A stretch of DNA of 32,640 bases, taken from the NCBI GenBank assembly GCA_021772245.1, contig JAJFMH010000001.1:1-32640 (forward strand), read 5' to 3'. The notes below the pieces were generated by a model that did no database searches, was not told where the DNA came from, and worked only from the letters and a program-made list of their open reading frames with translations. A program made the position numbers and the translations under genes. This DNA is from Chlamydiota bacterium (GTDB taxonomy: Bacteria > Chlamydiota > Chlamydiia > Chlamydiales > Simkaniaceae). Below are positions 1 through 7,946 of this stretch, piece after piece (position 1 is the first letter of the stretch; each line of letters opens with the position of its first letter).

Positions 1-104
1 GCTGCCAGAATTAGGGAATCTTCAATTGCAGTAATAATGATTTCACGTTTGATTCCTTTTTCTCTTTCGAGATATTCAAAAATAGCAACTAAATCTTTAT
101 TCAT
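1..104 (-). CDS. nusA: Transcription termination/antitermination factor NusA, N-terminal fragment (cut by window edge)
   Basis: The minus strand from an ATG at 104 reads MNKDLVAIFEYLEREKGIKR and then IIITAIEDSLILA, which is the opening of bacterial NusA, in particular the chlamydial form with its MNKDLVAIF start. NusA binds RNA polymerase and modulates pausing, termination and antitermination. Only 34 codons lie in the window; the S1 and KH domains are beyond its left edge. The gene follows rpsA on the same strand, as in Chlamydia, but an intrinsic-terminator-like hairpin lies in the 153-base gap, so it probably has its own promoter. No convincing promoter was found there apart from a TATAAT-like hexamer on the minus strand at 164-169, which has no matching -35. 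Confidence 0.85.
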   Translation of the reverse strand, partial: MNKDLVAIFEYLEREKGIKREIIITAIEDSLILA

Positions 105-172
105 AATTTTTTTCTCAACTTTAAGCAGCTTTTAACTGAGGGATCTTTCTTCCCTTTTTTTTAATTATAAAA

Positions 173-197
173 CCGAAGAAATATTCTTCGGTTTTTT
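173..197 (-). terminator. Intrinsic terminator between rpsA and nusA
   Basis: Perfect 8-bp inverted repeat CCGAAGAA (173-180) / TTCTTCGG (184-191) with a 3-base loop. On the minus strand the stem is followed by TTTTATAATT and on the plus strand by TTTTTT, so it could work in both directions. It lies 60 bases past the end of rpsA and before the nusA start. Only minus-strand genes are nearby, so a minus-strand role is the natural reading. Confidence 0.7.
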
Positions 198-257
198 GAA
201 GGAGTAAGGCAGTAGAATCAAGTAAAAATTTACTTTGGATACACTAGCTCATTTGTC

Positions 258-1976
258 TTACTCTTCCACGTCTTTTTTTTCTGCATTGTTATTAATTACA
301 ATGTCGTCCCTGTTTTCTTGATTGTGCTCAACTAAGTAGTCCTTAATCGATAAAGCAATCTTTTTGTGTTCAGGATCTAAATTCTTTACAACAGCTGTGA
401 TTTCATCACCAACAGAAACTAAATCTTCTACTTTTCCAAAGGCTTGATCAGAAAGTTCTGATACGTGGACAAGTCCTTCGATACCATTATCTAACTGCAC
501 AAATGCGCCAAAAGCGGTTGTTTTAATTACAGTCCCTGTTACCTCACTTCCAACGGGTACGATTTTTTCAATCGATTCCCATGGGTTTGTGGTAAGCTGT
601 TTAATTCCAAGCGTAATCTTCTTACTGTCTTTATCTACAGATAAGATGATGGCTTCAACAACATCGCCTTTTTTTAGGACTTCTGAAGGGTGAGATACTT
701 TCTTGATCCAGCTAAGATCAGAGATGTGAATAAGTCCATCTATTCCAGGCTCTAGCCCTACAAATGCGCCATAGTTAGTAAGGTTTCTAATTTCTGCCTT
801 TACTGTTTTTCCAACTGGGAATTATTCTTCTACATTTTCCCAAGGATTTCTTTGGGTTTGTTTGATACCAAGTGAGATTTTTCCTTCATCTTTTTGAATA
901 GATAGAACAATCGCTTCAAGCTCATCACCTTTGGTAACAACTTCACTTGGATCAGAAATATTTTTTACCCAAGACATTTCAGAAACGTGAATAAGGCCTT
1001 CAATACCAGGTTCAATCTCAATGAACGCGCCATAAGGAACAAGATTTACGATTTTACCTTTAATCTTGGTTCCTGGAGGGTATCTTTCTTCAATCTCAGT
1101 CCAAGGATTTTGTTCTTTTTGTTTTAATCCAAGAGCAACTCTTCCTTTTTCACGATCAATGCTTAAGATGATAACTTCGATTTCATCGCCAAGCTCTACT
1201 ACTTCAGATGGATGACGTATTCTCTTCCATGTCATATCTGTGATATGAAGAAGACCATCAATACCATCTAAGTCTAAGAACACTCCGAAATCGGTGATAT
1301 TTTTAACAATTCCTTTTCTAAGCTCGCCTTCTTTGATGTTCTCAAGAAGTTCTGCTTTTTTAGAGGAGCGCTCTTCTTCAAGAAGCTCTCTTCTAGAAAC
1401 AACGATATTTTTTCTCTCAATATTGATTTTTAGAATCTTAAACTCAAAGGTTTGGTATAGATATTCATCAATGTTTTTAATTCTTTTGTTATCAATTTGA
1501 GATCCTGGTAAGAATGCTTCCATTCCAATATCAACCATCAAGCCACCTTTGACCTTACGGATGATTTTACCTTCCACAAGTGAGCCTTCTTCGCAGTTGT
1601 TGACAATGTGTTCCCATTGACGAAGTCTTCTTGCTTTTTCTCTAGATAGAACGATCTGTCCATCTTCACCTTCAGCTCTATCTAATAGAACTTCTACCTG
1701 ATTTCCAAGGCTAAGCTCATCTTTGTTAGAAAATTCACCGACAGGAATTAGTCCCTCAGATTTCAATCCAACATCAACAATTACAAAATCAGAAGTGATT
1801 TCAACGATTGTACCCTGAAGGATTTGTCCAGTGCCCATAGAAGCTGTAGATCCCTCTCCGGCAGCGTCTTCTTTTTGGTTTAGTAGATCATGAAAGGTTT
1901 TTGCATCATCAGTTTGGAATGCAACATCATCAATGATTTGATTGTCGCTCCAATCGTATTGTGATTCTTTGGACAT
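258..1976 (-). CDS. rpsA: 30S ribosomal protein S1, with an in-frame TAA after four S1 domains
   Basis: S1 brings mRNA to the 30S subunit through repeated OB-fold S1 domains. From the ATG at 1976 the frame runs 384 codons with four S1 domains, ending NPWENVEE, then TAA at 822-824. The same frame then stays open for 187 more codons to a TAA at 258-260. That stretch encodes two further complete S1 domains (motifs [19 protein letters not shown] and [19 protein letters not shown]). Read through, the product is 572 positions long, the normal chlamydial S1 length with six domains. The stop sits where relatives have K/R/Q in the linker (EEKYPVG-like; here VEE-stop-FPVG). No frameshift is involved: one base change (for example AAA or CAA to TAA) explains it. 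Possibilities are a sequencing error, a genuine truncation to a four-domain S1, or readthrough. S1 identity is certain; functional status is not. Confidence 0.9.
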
Positions 1977-2016
1977 GTTAGAGTTTTCCCTGGGCTTGTT
2001 AATAGTTAAAAGGGGA

Positions 2017-2046
2017 AGATTAGCAGAGAATAAAGAATAAAATCAA
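2017..2046 (-). promoter_or_regulatory. Candidate sigma-70-type promoter of rpsA
   Basis: On the minus strand TTGATT (2041-2046) is followed after 18 bp by TAATCT (2017-2022), about 40 bases before the rpsA ATG. Both hexamers match the vegetative consensus at four or more positions. Prediction by eye only. Confidence 0.45.
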
Positions 2047-2095
2047 CTCTTAATGAGCCATAGAAGGTTTCTAGCAAAAAAATAGGAAAACCATA

Positions 2096-2638
2096 CTAGA
2101 TTTTATCAATTATTTTTTGAAAAATGGTTTTTTGTGATAGTTGATAGTAAAATCCATTTTCAAATACTTCTGTTTTTTTGAAATTATGTTTTGATCCTTG
2201 TAAAATAAGGAGTCCATCTACATGCAATATTTCATGAAATTGATTAATTTGATCTTCAAAATAGGAAAATACATAGAGTGGGTAATTCTCTGGGTCTTTG
2301 ACATTTCGATTAAAAACATTTAAAGAAAAGATTAAATCATAGGGGCCATGCTTTTTTAGATTTTCATATTTACTATGAATAAAATCCATTTGAGAATCCT
2401 GTTTTTCTCTGCAAATAGAAAGAAGGTCTTGATTGATTTCAGCTCCAACGATATGAGCTTTTGGGAAGTATTTCCGAAGACTTATGCATTCTTCACCACT
2501 TGAACATCCAAATGAAAGAATTTTGCAATTCTCATTTTTTATCAGTGACGCAGTAAATGAAAACAGATCGGGGTATCGATCCATTTTTGTCACATGGGAT
2601 GGTTGATGTAAAATAGGCTCTAGCGGTAGGTTTTTCAT
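2096..2638 (-). CDS. Class I SAM-dependent methyltransferase-like protein
   Basis: 180 residues. The glycine-rich SAM-binding motif I is visible as ILSFGCSSGEE (residues 40-50), followed by an acidic motif II, GAEINQDLL, and a motif-IV-like YDLIFSLNVF. The FGCSSGEE form of motif I resembles CheR-like and small Rossmann methyltransferases. A late ILHVDGLLILQGS segment fits the strand after the core. Substrate cannot be told from sequence. It lies 119 bases upstream of rpsA on the same strand and is divergent from the aspartate kinase gene, with only 67 bases between their starts. No chemotaxis genes are nearby, so a chemotaxis role is not implied. Fold confident, function unknown. Confidence 0.65.
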   Translation of the reverse strand: MKNLPLEPILHQPSHVTKMDRYPDLFSFTASLIKNENCKILSFGCSSGEECISLRKYFPKAHIVGAEINQDLLSICREKQDSQMDFIHSKYENLKKHGPYDLIFSLNVFNRNVKDPENYPLYVFSYFEDQINQFHEILHVDGLLILQGSKHNFKKTEVFENGFYYQLSQKTIFQKIIDKI

Positions 2639-2705
2639 GCAAAATAATGGGGCTATTCTGGTACTTTCTGTATACTAAGAAAAATCAATTAAAGCAAAGC
2701 CTGGA

Positions 2706-3497
2706 ATGAATGATACTGTAGTCCTTAAGTTCGGCGGCGCAGCGCTGCTTGAAACAAAACATTTTGAAAATATTGCAAATATTATTGCACATAAAAAAAA
2801 GCAATACTCCCAAGTAGTTGTTGTAGTATCTGCCATGGGTAAAACAACAGATCATCTTTTATCGCAAGCAAAGGAGTTAAATGATACTCCTCCGAAAAGA
2901 GAGCTGGATATGCTTATTTCTGTTGGAGAAAGAATTAGTATGTCACTTCTTGCTATTACACTCGATCAAAAGGGTATAGAAGCTGTGAGCCTGACAGGTA
3001 GCCAGAGCGGAATAATTACGTGTGGAAATCATGCAGATGCAAAGATTGTTGATGTAAAACCAAAACGTATTCTTTCGAATTTAAGCCTTGGAAAAGTCGT
3101 GATTGTCGCAGGATTTCAAGGAGTAAGCTCGATTGGAGAAATTACGACGCTTGGAAGAAATGGGTCCGATGTCACAGCAGTCGCTCTTGGAGTGGCACTT
3201 AATGCTATTAAAGTAGAGCTTTATAAAGATGTAGATGGGGTATACGACGTTGATCCAAAATTACATAAAAAAGCTATACTCTATAGAGAATTAGCGTTTG
3301 AAGATGCGATAATACTTACAGAGCAAAAAACAAGTGTAATACCTAAAAGAGCTCTTTTGCTAGCTCTAAAAAATCAATTGCCGCTGCGTGTTTGTCCTTT
3401 TGATTCTCAAAAGTGGCAACAAGTTGGGGGAACCCAAATAGGAACAATTGAAAAAAGGTCCAAACATGCACTATACGAGGATAGTAGAACTACTTAG
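2706..3497 (+). CDS. lysC: Aspartate kinase, catalytic domain only (no ACT domains)
   Basis: Phosphorylates L-aspartate, the first step towards diaminopimelate, lysine, threonine and methionine; in chlamydiae the pathway supplies meso-DAP for peptidoglycan. Amino-acid-kinase motifs are all present: KFGG at 8-11, SVGERIS at 72-78, TTLGRNGSD at 147-155 and YKDVDGVYDVDP at 173-184. At 263 residues it stops where the C-terminal pair of ACT regulatory domains would begin in usual aspartokinases (about 400-460 residues), so allosteric feedback control is probably absent. The final 8 bases overlap the end of rmlA on the other strand. A candidate -10 (TATACT, 2671-2676) lies upstream in the short divergent gap. 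It could be a second, ACT-less paralogue rather than the only aspartokinase of the genome. Confidence 0.8.
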   Translation: MNDTVVLKFGGAALLETKHFENIANIIAHKKKQYSQVVVVVSAMGKTTDHLLSQAKELNDTPPKRELDMLISVGERISMSLLAITLDQKGIEAVSLTGSQSGIITCGNHADAKIVDVKPKRILSNLSLGKVVIVAGFQGVSSIGEITTLGRNGSDVTAVALGVALNAIKVELYKDVDGVYDVDPKLHKKAILYRELAFEDAIILTEQKTSVIPKRALLLALKNQLPLRVCPFDSQKWQQVGGTQIGTIEKRSKHALYEDSRTT

Positions 3498-4380
3498 ATA
3501 CAAAAGAATACGAAGATTCTTTTGCGACTTTATGTAAATACTCACCATAATCCGTAGATCCATAGCTTTCTGCAAGGTCTAGAAGTTCAGCTTGAGAAAT
3601 ATAATTCATTTGGTATGCAATCTCTTCTAAACAAGCAATTTTGACCCCTTGTCGCTCTTGAATTGTTTGAATATAAGAAGCCGCTTTCTGCAAAGCGTCC
3701 GGGGTCCCAGTATCAAGCCATGCAAAGCCTCGATCAAATATCGCAACATTTAATTCTAACTGGTCTAAGTAGACTTGATTAATGTCGGAAATTTCGATTT
3801 CACCTCTTTGTGAAGGCGATAAACCTTTTGCAATAGAGCATACCCTGCAATCGTAAAAATATAATCCAGTAACAGCAATAGATGAGGGTGGATTTGCGGG
3901 TTTTTCAATAATTTCAATCGGGATTTGATTCTCATCAAAGGCAATTACACCATATCTTGATGGATCAGATACTTCATATCCAAAAATTGTGGCCCCAGGT
4001 TTTTTTGGGAGGCGCTTTTGAAGGAACTTTTTTAAATGAGTGCCATGAAAAATATTATCACCAAGTATCAAACAAACATCTTCATTGCCAATAAATTCTT
4101 CTCCCAGAATAAATGCTTCAGCAATGCCTTTGGGTTCATCTTGCTCTTTGTATTCGATCGAAATCCCAAGTTGGTTTCCTGAGTTAAATAACTCTTTGAA
4201 TTTGGGGAGGTCTCGTTTTGTAGAGATAATGAGAACAGATGTGATTCCCATTTCCATAAGAACAGAAAGGGGATAGTAGATCATAGGTTTATCGAAAATA
4301 GGTAGTAGCTGCTTACTTGTTGCAATGGTCATAGGATGTAATCTACTTCCAAGGCCACCTGCTAAGATAATTCCTTTCAT
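3490..4380 (-). CDS. rmlA: Glucose-1-phosphate thymidylyltransferase
   Basis: Makes dTDP-glucose from glucose-1-phosphate and dTTP, the entry step to dTDP-rhamnose and other dTDP-sugars. The 296-residue protein begins MKGIILAGGLGSRLHPMT, the nucleotide-binding signature with the catalytic Arg. It continues with SKQLLPIFDKPMIYYPL, LILGDNIFHG, GEIEISDINQVYL and FAWLDTGTPDAL, all classic RmlA/RfbA blocks, and length is normal for the family. It is the last gene of the minus-strand directon. Its start codon overlaps the hpt stop (ATGA), so it is translationally coupled. No rmlB, rmlC or rmlD is in the window, so the sugar product is unknown. Its 3' end overlaps the convergent aspartate kinase gene by 8 bases, with no terminator between them. 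Confidence 0.93.
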   Translation of the reverse strand: MKGIILAGGLGSRLHPMTIATSKQLLPIFDKPMIYYPLSVLMEMGITSVLIISTKRDLPKFKELFNSGNQLGISIEYKEQDEPKGIAEAFILGEEFIGNEDVCLILGDNIFHGTHLKKFLQKRLPKKPGATIFGYEVSDPSRYGVIAFDENQIPIEIIEKPANPPSSIAVTGLYFYDCRVCSIAKGLSPSQRGEIEISDINQVYLDQLELNVAIFDRGFAWLDTGTPDALQKAASYIQTIQERQGVKIACLEEIAYQMNYISQAELLDLAESYGSTDYGEYLHKVAKESSYSFVSK

Positions 4381-4895
4381 AATACCTCGTAGATGTTTGG
4401 AAGGTTTCGGTGCAACTCTTTATAGTCGAGGCCGTATCCAATTACAAATTTGTTTTCGATTTCAAAAAGAGAGTAGTCAGGCAGAAAAGAAATGTCTCTT
4501 TGTACTTTCTTATGTAAGAGAGTAACTGTTGTGAGCGTTTTAGGCTTTTTATATTGCAACTCTTTTGCAACACTTGCAAGCGTGTTTCCACTATCAAAGA
4601 TGTCTTCAACAATCAAAATATCTTTTCCCATAATATCCAAACTATCTAATCCTAGAATTTCTAGTTTTCCTGGAACTTTTCCATTCATTCCATAGCTTTT
4701 ACAAGTGATGGTTTGAATAATTACTGGAAAGGAAAGAAGCCTGATCAAATCGGCTGTAAAAATCAAAGAACCCTTTAAAATGGAAATGATTACAACTTCA
4801 TTTTCCTGATAATTTTGGTTAAGAGTATACGCAATATCTTGCAGCTTTTCGTTGATTTGAGATGCAGAGATAAGGAGTTTTTTTTCCAAAGTCAC
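4377..4895 (-). CDS. hpt: Hypoxanthine phosphoribosyltransferase
   Basis: Salvages hypoxanthine/guanine to IMP/GMP with PRPP. The 172-residue protein carries the PRPP-binding motif VEDIFDSGNTL (96-106, family form IEDIIDTGNTL), the N-terminal ISILKGSLIF loop and a C-terminal FVIGYGLDYKELHRNLP block, all diagnostic of the HPRT family. The start is a GTG one base after the accC stop, with no good Shine-Dalgarno within normal reach, so translation probably depends on coupling to accC. The stop overlaps the rmlA start. Exact purine preference (hypoxanthine, guanine or xanthine) cannot be read from the sequence. Purine salvage would suit an obligate intracellular lifestyle. Confidence 0.88.
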   Translation of the reverse strand: MTLEKKLLISASQINEKLQDIAYTLNQNYQENEVVIISILKGSLIFTADLIRLLSFPVIIQTITCKSYGMNGKVPGKLEILGLDSLDIMGKDILIVEDIFDSGNTLASVAKELQYKKPKTLTTVTLLHKKVQRDISFLPDYSLFEIENKFVIGYGLDYKELHRNLPNIYEVL

Positions 4896-4896
4896 T

Positions 4897-6252
4897 TTAT
4901 TTGAATTTACATCCTTCCTCGATTAACTTATCGATGAAATCAAGGGTGTAGATTCCAGATAGGAATGTTTTGTTTTGTAGCATAAATTGATGAAAAGAAA
5001 TGGTAGAGTAAATGCCACCAATATGGAACTCACGCAAGGCCCTTAAAGATAGCTTAACTGCATCTTCACGATTTTTGCCTTTTACAATAAGCTTAGCAAT
5101 CATAGAATCGTAATGAGGTGGGATTTTATATCCATCATAACAGGCTGTATCGACTCGTACATTTGGCCCGCCTGGGGGAATAAAGTACTCTAACTTTCCA
5201 GGGGATGGGGAAAAATTAGTTTCCGGATTTTCAGCATTGATTCTAAATTCAAAGATATGTCCTGTAAATGTAACCTCTTCCTGTCTACATGGAATAGATT
5301 CTCCCATAGCGATTTTTAGTTGTTCTTTGACAAGATCAATTCCTGTAAGTTCTTCTGTTACTGTGTGTTCTACCTGTATACGTGTGTTGACTTCCATGAA
5401 GTAGAAATCGCCCCTTTCATCAAGTAGAAATTCGACCGTTCCAGCAGAGTAGTAGCCTGCGGCTTTTGCGAGGTTAATTGCAGCCTCACCCATTTTTTTC
5501 CGAGTTTTAGCATCGATACAAGGGCTTGGAGTTTCTTCGATTAATTTTTGACGCCTTCTTTGAACTGTGCAATCACGTTCACCGAGGTGTATGCAATTTC
5601 CTTGCTTGTCGCCCAAAATTTGTATTTCGATATGGCGAGGGTTCATGATCATTTTTTCCAGATACACGTCTGGGTTATTAAAAAGAACTTCTGCTTCAGT
5701 TCTAGCAGCTACAAATTTTTTTTTGAAATCCTGCTCATCATCTGCAATTCGTATTCCTTTGCCACCACCCCCAGCAGAGGCTTTAATAAAGATGGGAAAG
5801 CCAATTTTTTTTGCTTCTTTTAATGCGTCATCAAGAGAGTTAATAACACCATTAGAACCTGGAATTACAGGGCAGTTTGCTTTTTTAGCGATAGCTTTTG
5901 CCTGCGCCTTATCACCGAGCATTGAAATGGTTTGTGAGGAAGGGCCGATAAAGTTAATTCCTGAGCTTTCACAAATTGAGGCGAAGTGAGCATTTTCACT
6001 TAAAAAGCCATATCCGGGATGTATAGAATCTGCGCCAGTAATTTCACATGCAGAGAGAACATTTGGAATTTTTAAATAGGATTTAGTAGAGGCGGGCTCT
6101 CCAATACAGATGGCTTCATCTGCATGCAGGACATGCAATGACTCAGCGTCAGCAGTGGAATACACAGCAACCGTTTGGAGTCCTAAATCATGACACGCTC
6201 TAATAATGCGTATTGCTATTTCACCACGATTGGCAATCAGTACTTTTTTCAT
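4897..6252 (-). CDS. accC: Acetyl-CoA carboxylase, biotin carboxylase subunit
   Basis: ATP-dependent carboxylation of biotin on BCCP, the first half of malonyl-CoA formation for fatty-acid synthesis. The 451 residues are standard length. Visible motifs are KVLIANRGEIAIRIIRAC at the N terminus, IHPGYGFLSEN near residue 80, the ATP-grasp glycine loop SAGGGGKGIRIA (about 159-170), RDCTVQRRRQKLIEE and the active-site block MEVNTRIQVEHTVTE. The gene overlaps accB by four bases (ATGA) and is followed after one base by hpt. rpe, efp, accB and accC occur together in Chlamydia as well, but in Chlamydia, as recalled, the ribosomal protein genes rplM and rpsI follow; here hpt and rmlA do. Confidence 0.96.
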   Translation of the reverse strand: MKKVLIANRGEIAIRIIRACHDLGLQTVAVYSTADAESLHVLHADEAICIGEPASTKSYLKIPNVLSACEITGADSIHPGYGFLSENAHFASICESSGINFIGPSSQTISMLGDKAQAKAIAKKANCPVIPGSNGVINSLDDALKEAKKIGFPIFIKASAGGGGKGIRIADDEQDFKKKFVAARTEAEVLFNNPDVYLEKMIMNPRHIEIQILGDKQGNCIHLGERDCTVQRRRQKLIEETPSPCIDAKTRKKMGEAAINLAKAAGYYSAGTVEFLLDERGDFYFMEVNTRIQVEHTVTEELTGIDLVKEQLKIAMGESIPCRQEEVTFTGHIFEFRINAENPETNFSPSPGKLEYFIPPGGPNVRVDTACYDGYKIPPHYDSMIAKLIVKGKNREDAVKLSLRALREFHIGGIYSTISFHQFMLQNKTFLSGIYTLDFIDKLIEEGCKFK

Positions 6253-6686
6253 TCTACACTAAATAGTTTTGTTCCAAATTCAACAGGGTGGCCATTTTCA
6301 AGGTGTAGTTTTTTGATAACCCCACTCTTGCCTGCCTTGACTTCATTCATGACTTTCATCGCTTCGATGATACACACAATAGTATCTTCTGTGACGCTAT
6401 CTCCAACCTTTACAAAGGGAGGGTCTTCAGGAGATGGTGAAGAGTAATACGTTCCAACCATTGGGGAAGTAATCGTGTTTTCATTGGAGGTGAATTCAGC
6501 AGATTTAGGTGTTTCGATTGGCGTAGCCGATGGAAAGTGGGCTGGAGGGTGGCTATAATGAACTTGCTGCTTTTCTGTTTCCTTTTCGAGATGAACTTCG
6601 CAGCCATCTTTATCTTTAACAACCAGCTTGCCAAGAGAGGAACCTTCTAATTCTCTCATCAATTTTTTAATATATTCTAAGTCCAC
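6249..6686 (-). CDS. accB: Biotin carboxyl carrier protein of acetyl-CoA carboxylase
   Basis: Carries the biotin arm between the carboxylase and carboxyltransferase active sites. The 145-residue protein has the usual plan: an N-terminal helical segment (MDLEYIKKLM...), a Pro/Thr/Ser-rich linker at about residues 44-70, and a C-terminal biotinyl domain with the biotinylation motif EAMKVMNEV, target lysine K111. The SPMVGTYYSSPSPEDPPFV segment with its thumb-like insertion is the normal acetyl-CoA carboxylase form. Its stop overlaps the accC start, so the two subunits are coupled. The spacing from efp is 18 bases. Confidence 0.95.
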   Translation of the reverse strand: MDLEYIKKLMRELEGSSLGKLVVKDKDGCEVHLEKETEKQQVHYSHPPAHFPSATPIETPKSAEFTSNENTITSPMVGTYYSSPSPEDPPFVKVGDSVTEDTIVCIIEAMKVMNEVKAGKSGVIKKLHLENGHPVEFGTKLFSVE

Positions 6687-6704
6687 AATACTCCTCGTAT
6701 AAAC

Positions 6705-7259
6705 TTAAATTCTTTGGATATACTCATTGTTGTGAGTATCTACTTTGATGATGTCTCCAGATTCAATAAAGAGTGGTACTTCCACTTTTGCACCTGTTTC
6801 TAATACGCCAATTTTTGTGGCATTAGATACAGAGACTTTTGCTTCTTGAGACTCAGTTTTAATAATTGCCAGCTCTAAAAACTGGGGTAATTCCACTGAG
6901 AAAATGGTGTCCCCATAAAACATTGAGGTAATTTGTGTACCTTCTTTTAAATAGTTGGCCTTGTCTTGCATAATCGAAGCTGAAACTTGCACTTGATCAA
7001 AGTTATCAATGTCTAAAAAAAGAAAATCTTTTCCTTCTTGATAGAGATACTCGAGCCTTTTTTCTTTTAGAGATACTTCATCGATTTTTTGGTCTACTTT
7101 GAAGTTTTTTTCGATCATTTCATCTGACATTAAATTTTTTAATGTTGTCTTAATAAAAGGGACTCCCTTAGTAGCAGATACACGTACGCAAGACTCTACA
7201 CGGTAAATCTTCCCGCTTAAAGAAATGGTCATTCCAGGGCTTACTTGATTGCTAGGCAT
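6705..7259 (-). CDS. efp: Translation elongation factor P
   Basis: EF-P binds between the ribosomal P and E sites and relieves stalling at polyproline. The 184 residues have the three-beta-barrel arrangement; the C-terminal block SGDIIKVDTHNNEYIQRI is diagnostic. The N-terminal loop that carries the modified lysine in other species reads SATKGVPF, with K31 at the tip, so the modifiable lysine position is kept although the surrounding PGKG sequence is not. This divergent form and its place next to accB match the first of the two EF-P paralogues of Chlamydia (as recalled). Which lysine modification, if any, is used is unknown. The gene follows the HAD phosphatase by six bases. Confidence 0.92.
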   Translation of the reverse strand: MPSNQVSPGMTISLSGKIYRVESCVRVSATKGVPFIKTTLKNLMSDEMIEKNFKVDQKIDEVSLKEKRLEYLYQEGKDFLFLDIDNFDQVQVSASIMQDKANYLKEGTQITSMFYGDTIFSVELPQFLELAIIKTESQEAKVSVSNATKIGVLETGAKVEVPLFIESGDIIKVDTHNNEYIQRI

Positions 7260-7265
7260 AAATAT

Positions 7266-7946
7266 TTATTTGGGGGTTAGGGTTTCGATCGAATGCACTA
7301 TGTTTTTTAATTCACCAATATTCAAGATGGTATAATCAACATCGGTTTTTAATCCAGTATTACCTAAGCCTCGCCCTGTTCTAATATGTACTGTTATTGC
7401 TCCAAGTTCTTTAGCAGGAGTAAGATCGTATGAAATTCGGTCGCCACATACAAGGGTCAGATTTGGAGAAAAATTTAGATCTAACATAATTTGTTGATAA
7501 CAAACTTTTTTTGATACTTCTTGCGTTACAAGGATATGGCTAAATATTTTTTCAGGAATTTGAGATAAAGCAAGCTTTTTTCTTTGTATGGGTTCTTCAC
7601 CTCTTGTTACAAGAGCCAACTGGTGATTTTGAGATAAAGATTCAAGAAGCTCAAGTGTGTTATCATATGCTTTTACCCCATGTGCAAAACAGGGATTCTT
7701 ATAGATGGCATCAATGCCTATTTGTAGCAAATGCATTTGATCATGGATTTCTAAAAACTCCGAAAGAGCAATTTTCGAGCTTTGAGAAATAGCCGAGAGT
7801 TGAATTAATTCTAGATATGCCGCTTTTTCATTTTGAAGAGAAAGACCATTTGCAATCATTTTATCGAATGCTTTTTTGATAAGGGGAGGCGTAAAGCTTT
7901 CTGTTGTATCGATAAGTGTGTCGTCTAGATCAAAGATGATTAACAA
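7266..7946 (-). CDS. HAD-superfamily hydrolase (phosphoglycolate phosphatase-like)
   Basis: 226 residues with all HAD motifs: motif I FDLDDTLID, nucleophile D6 and general acid D8; motif II VTRGEEP; motif III lysine in the KKVCYQQ region; and motif IV CGDRISYDL. The helical cap after motif I makes it a subclass-I enzyme like phosphoglycolate phosphatase or a nucleotide/sugar phosphatase; substrate unknown. The start codon is TTG, chosen because homology (LIIFDLDDTLID) begins right there. It lies inside the end of yvcK (17-base overlap), so translation is likely coupled. It is absent from the corresponding rpe-efp interval in Chlamydia, as recalled. Confidence 0.8.
   Translation of the reverse strand: MLIIFDLDDTLIDTTESFTPPLIKKAFDKMIANGLSLQNEKAAYLELIQLSAISQSSKIALSEFLEIHDQMHLLQIGIDAIYKNPCFAHGVKAYDNTLELLESLSQNHQLALVTRGEEPIQRKKLALSQIPEKIFSHILVTQEVSKKVCYQQIMLDLNFSPNLTLVCGDRISYDLTPAKELGAITVHIRTGRGLGNTGLKTDVDYTILNIGELKNIVHSIETLTPK

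Noticed and set aside
258-824. Genome-wide recoding of TAA as a sense codon to explain rpsA
   Set aside because: Neighbouring genes such as accC and the end of rpsA itself use TAA at normal C termini, so general reassignment is not supported.
5567-5989. 140-codon open frame on the plus strand
   Set aside because: It is antisense to the highly conserved biotin carboxylase gene and encodes no recognisable protein; a shadow frame.
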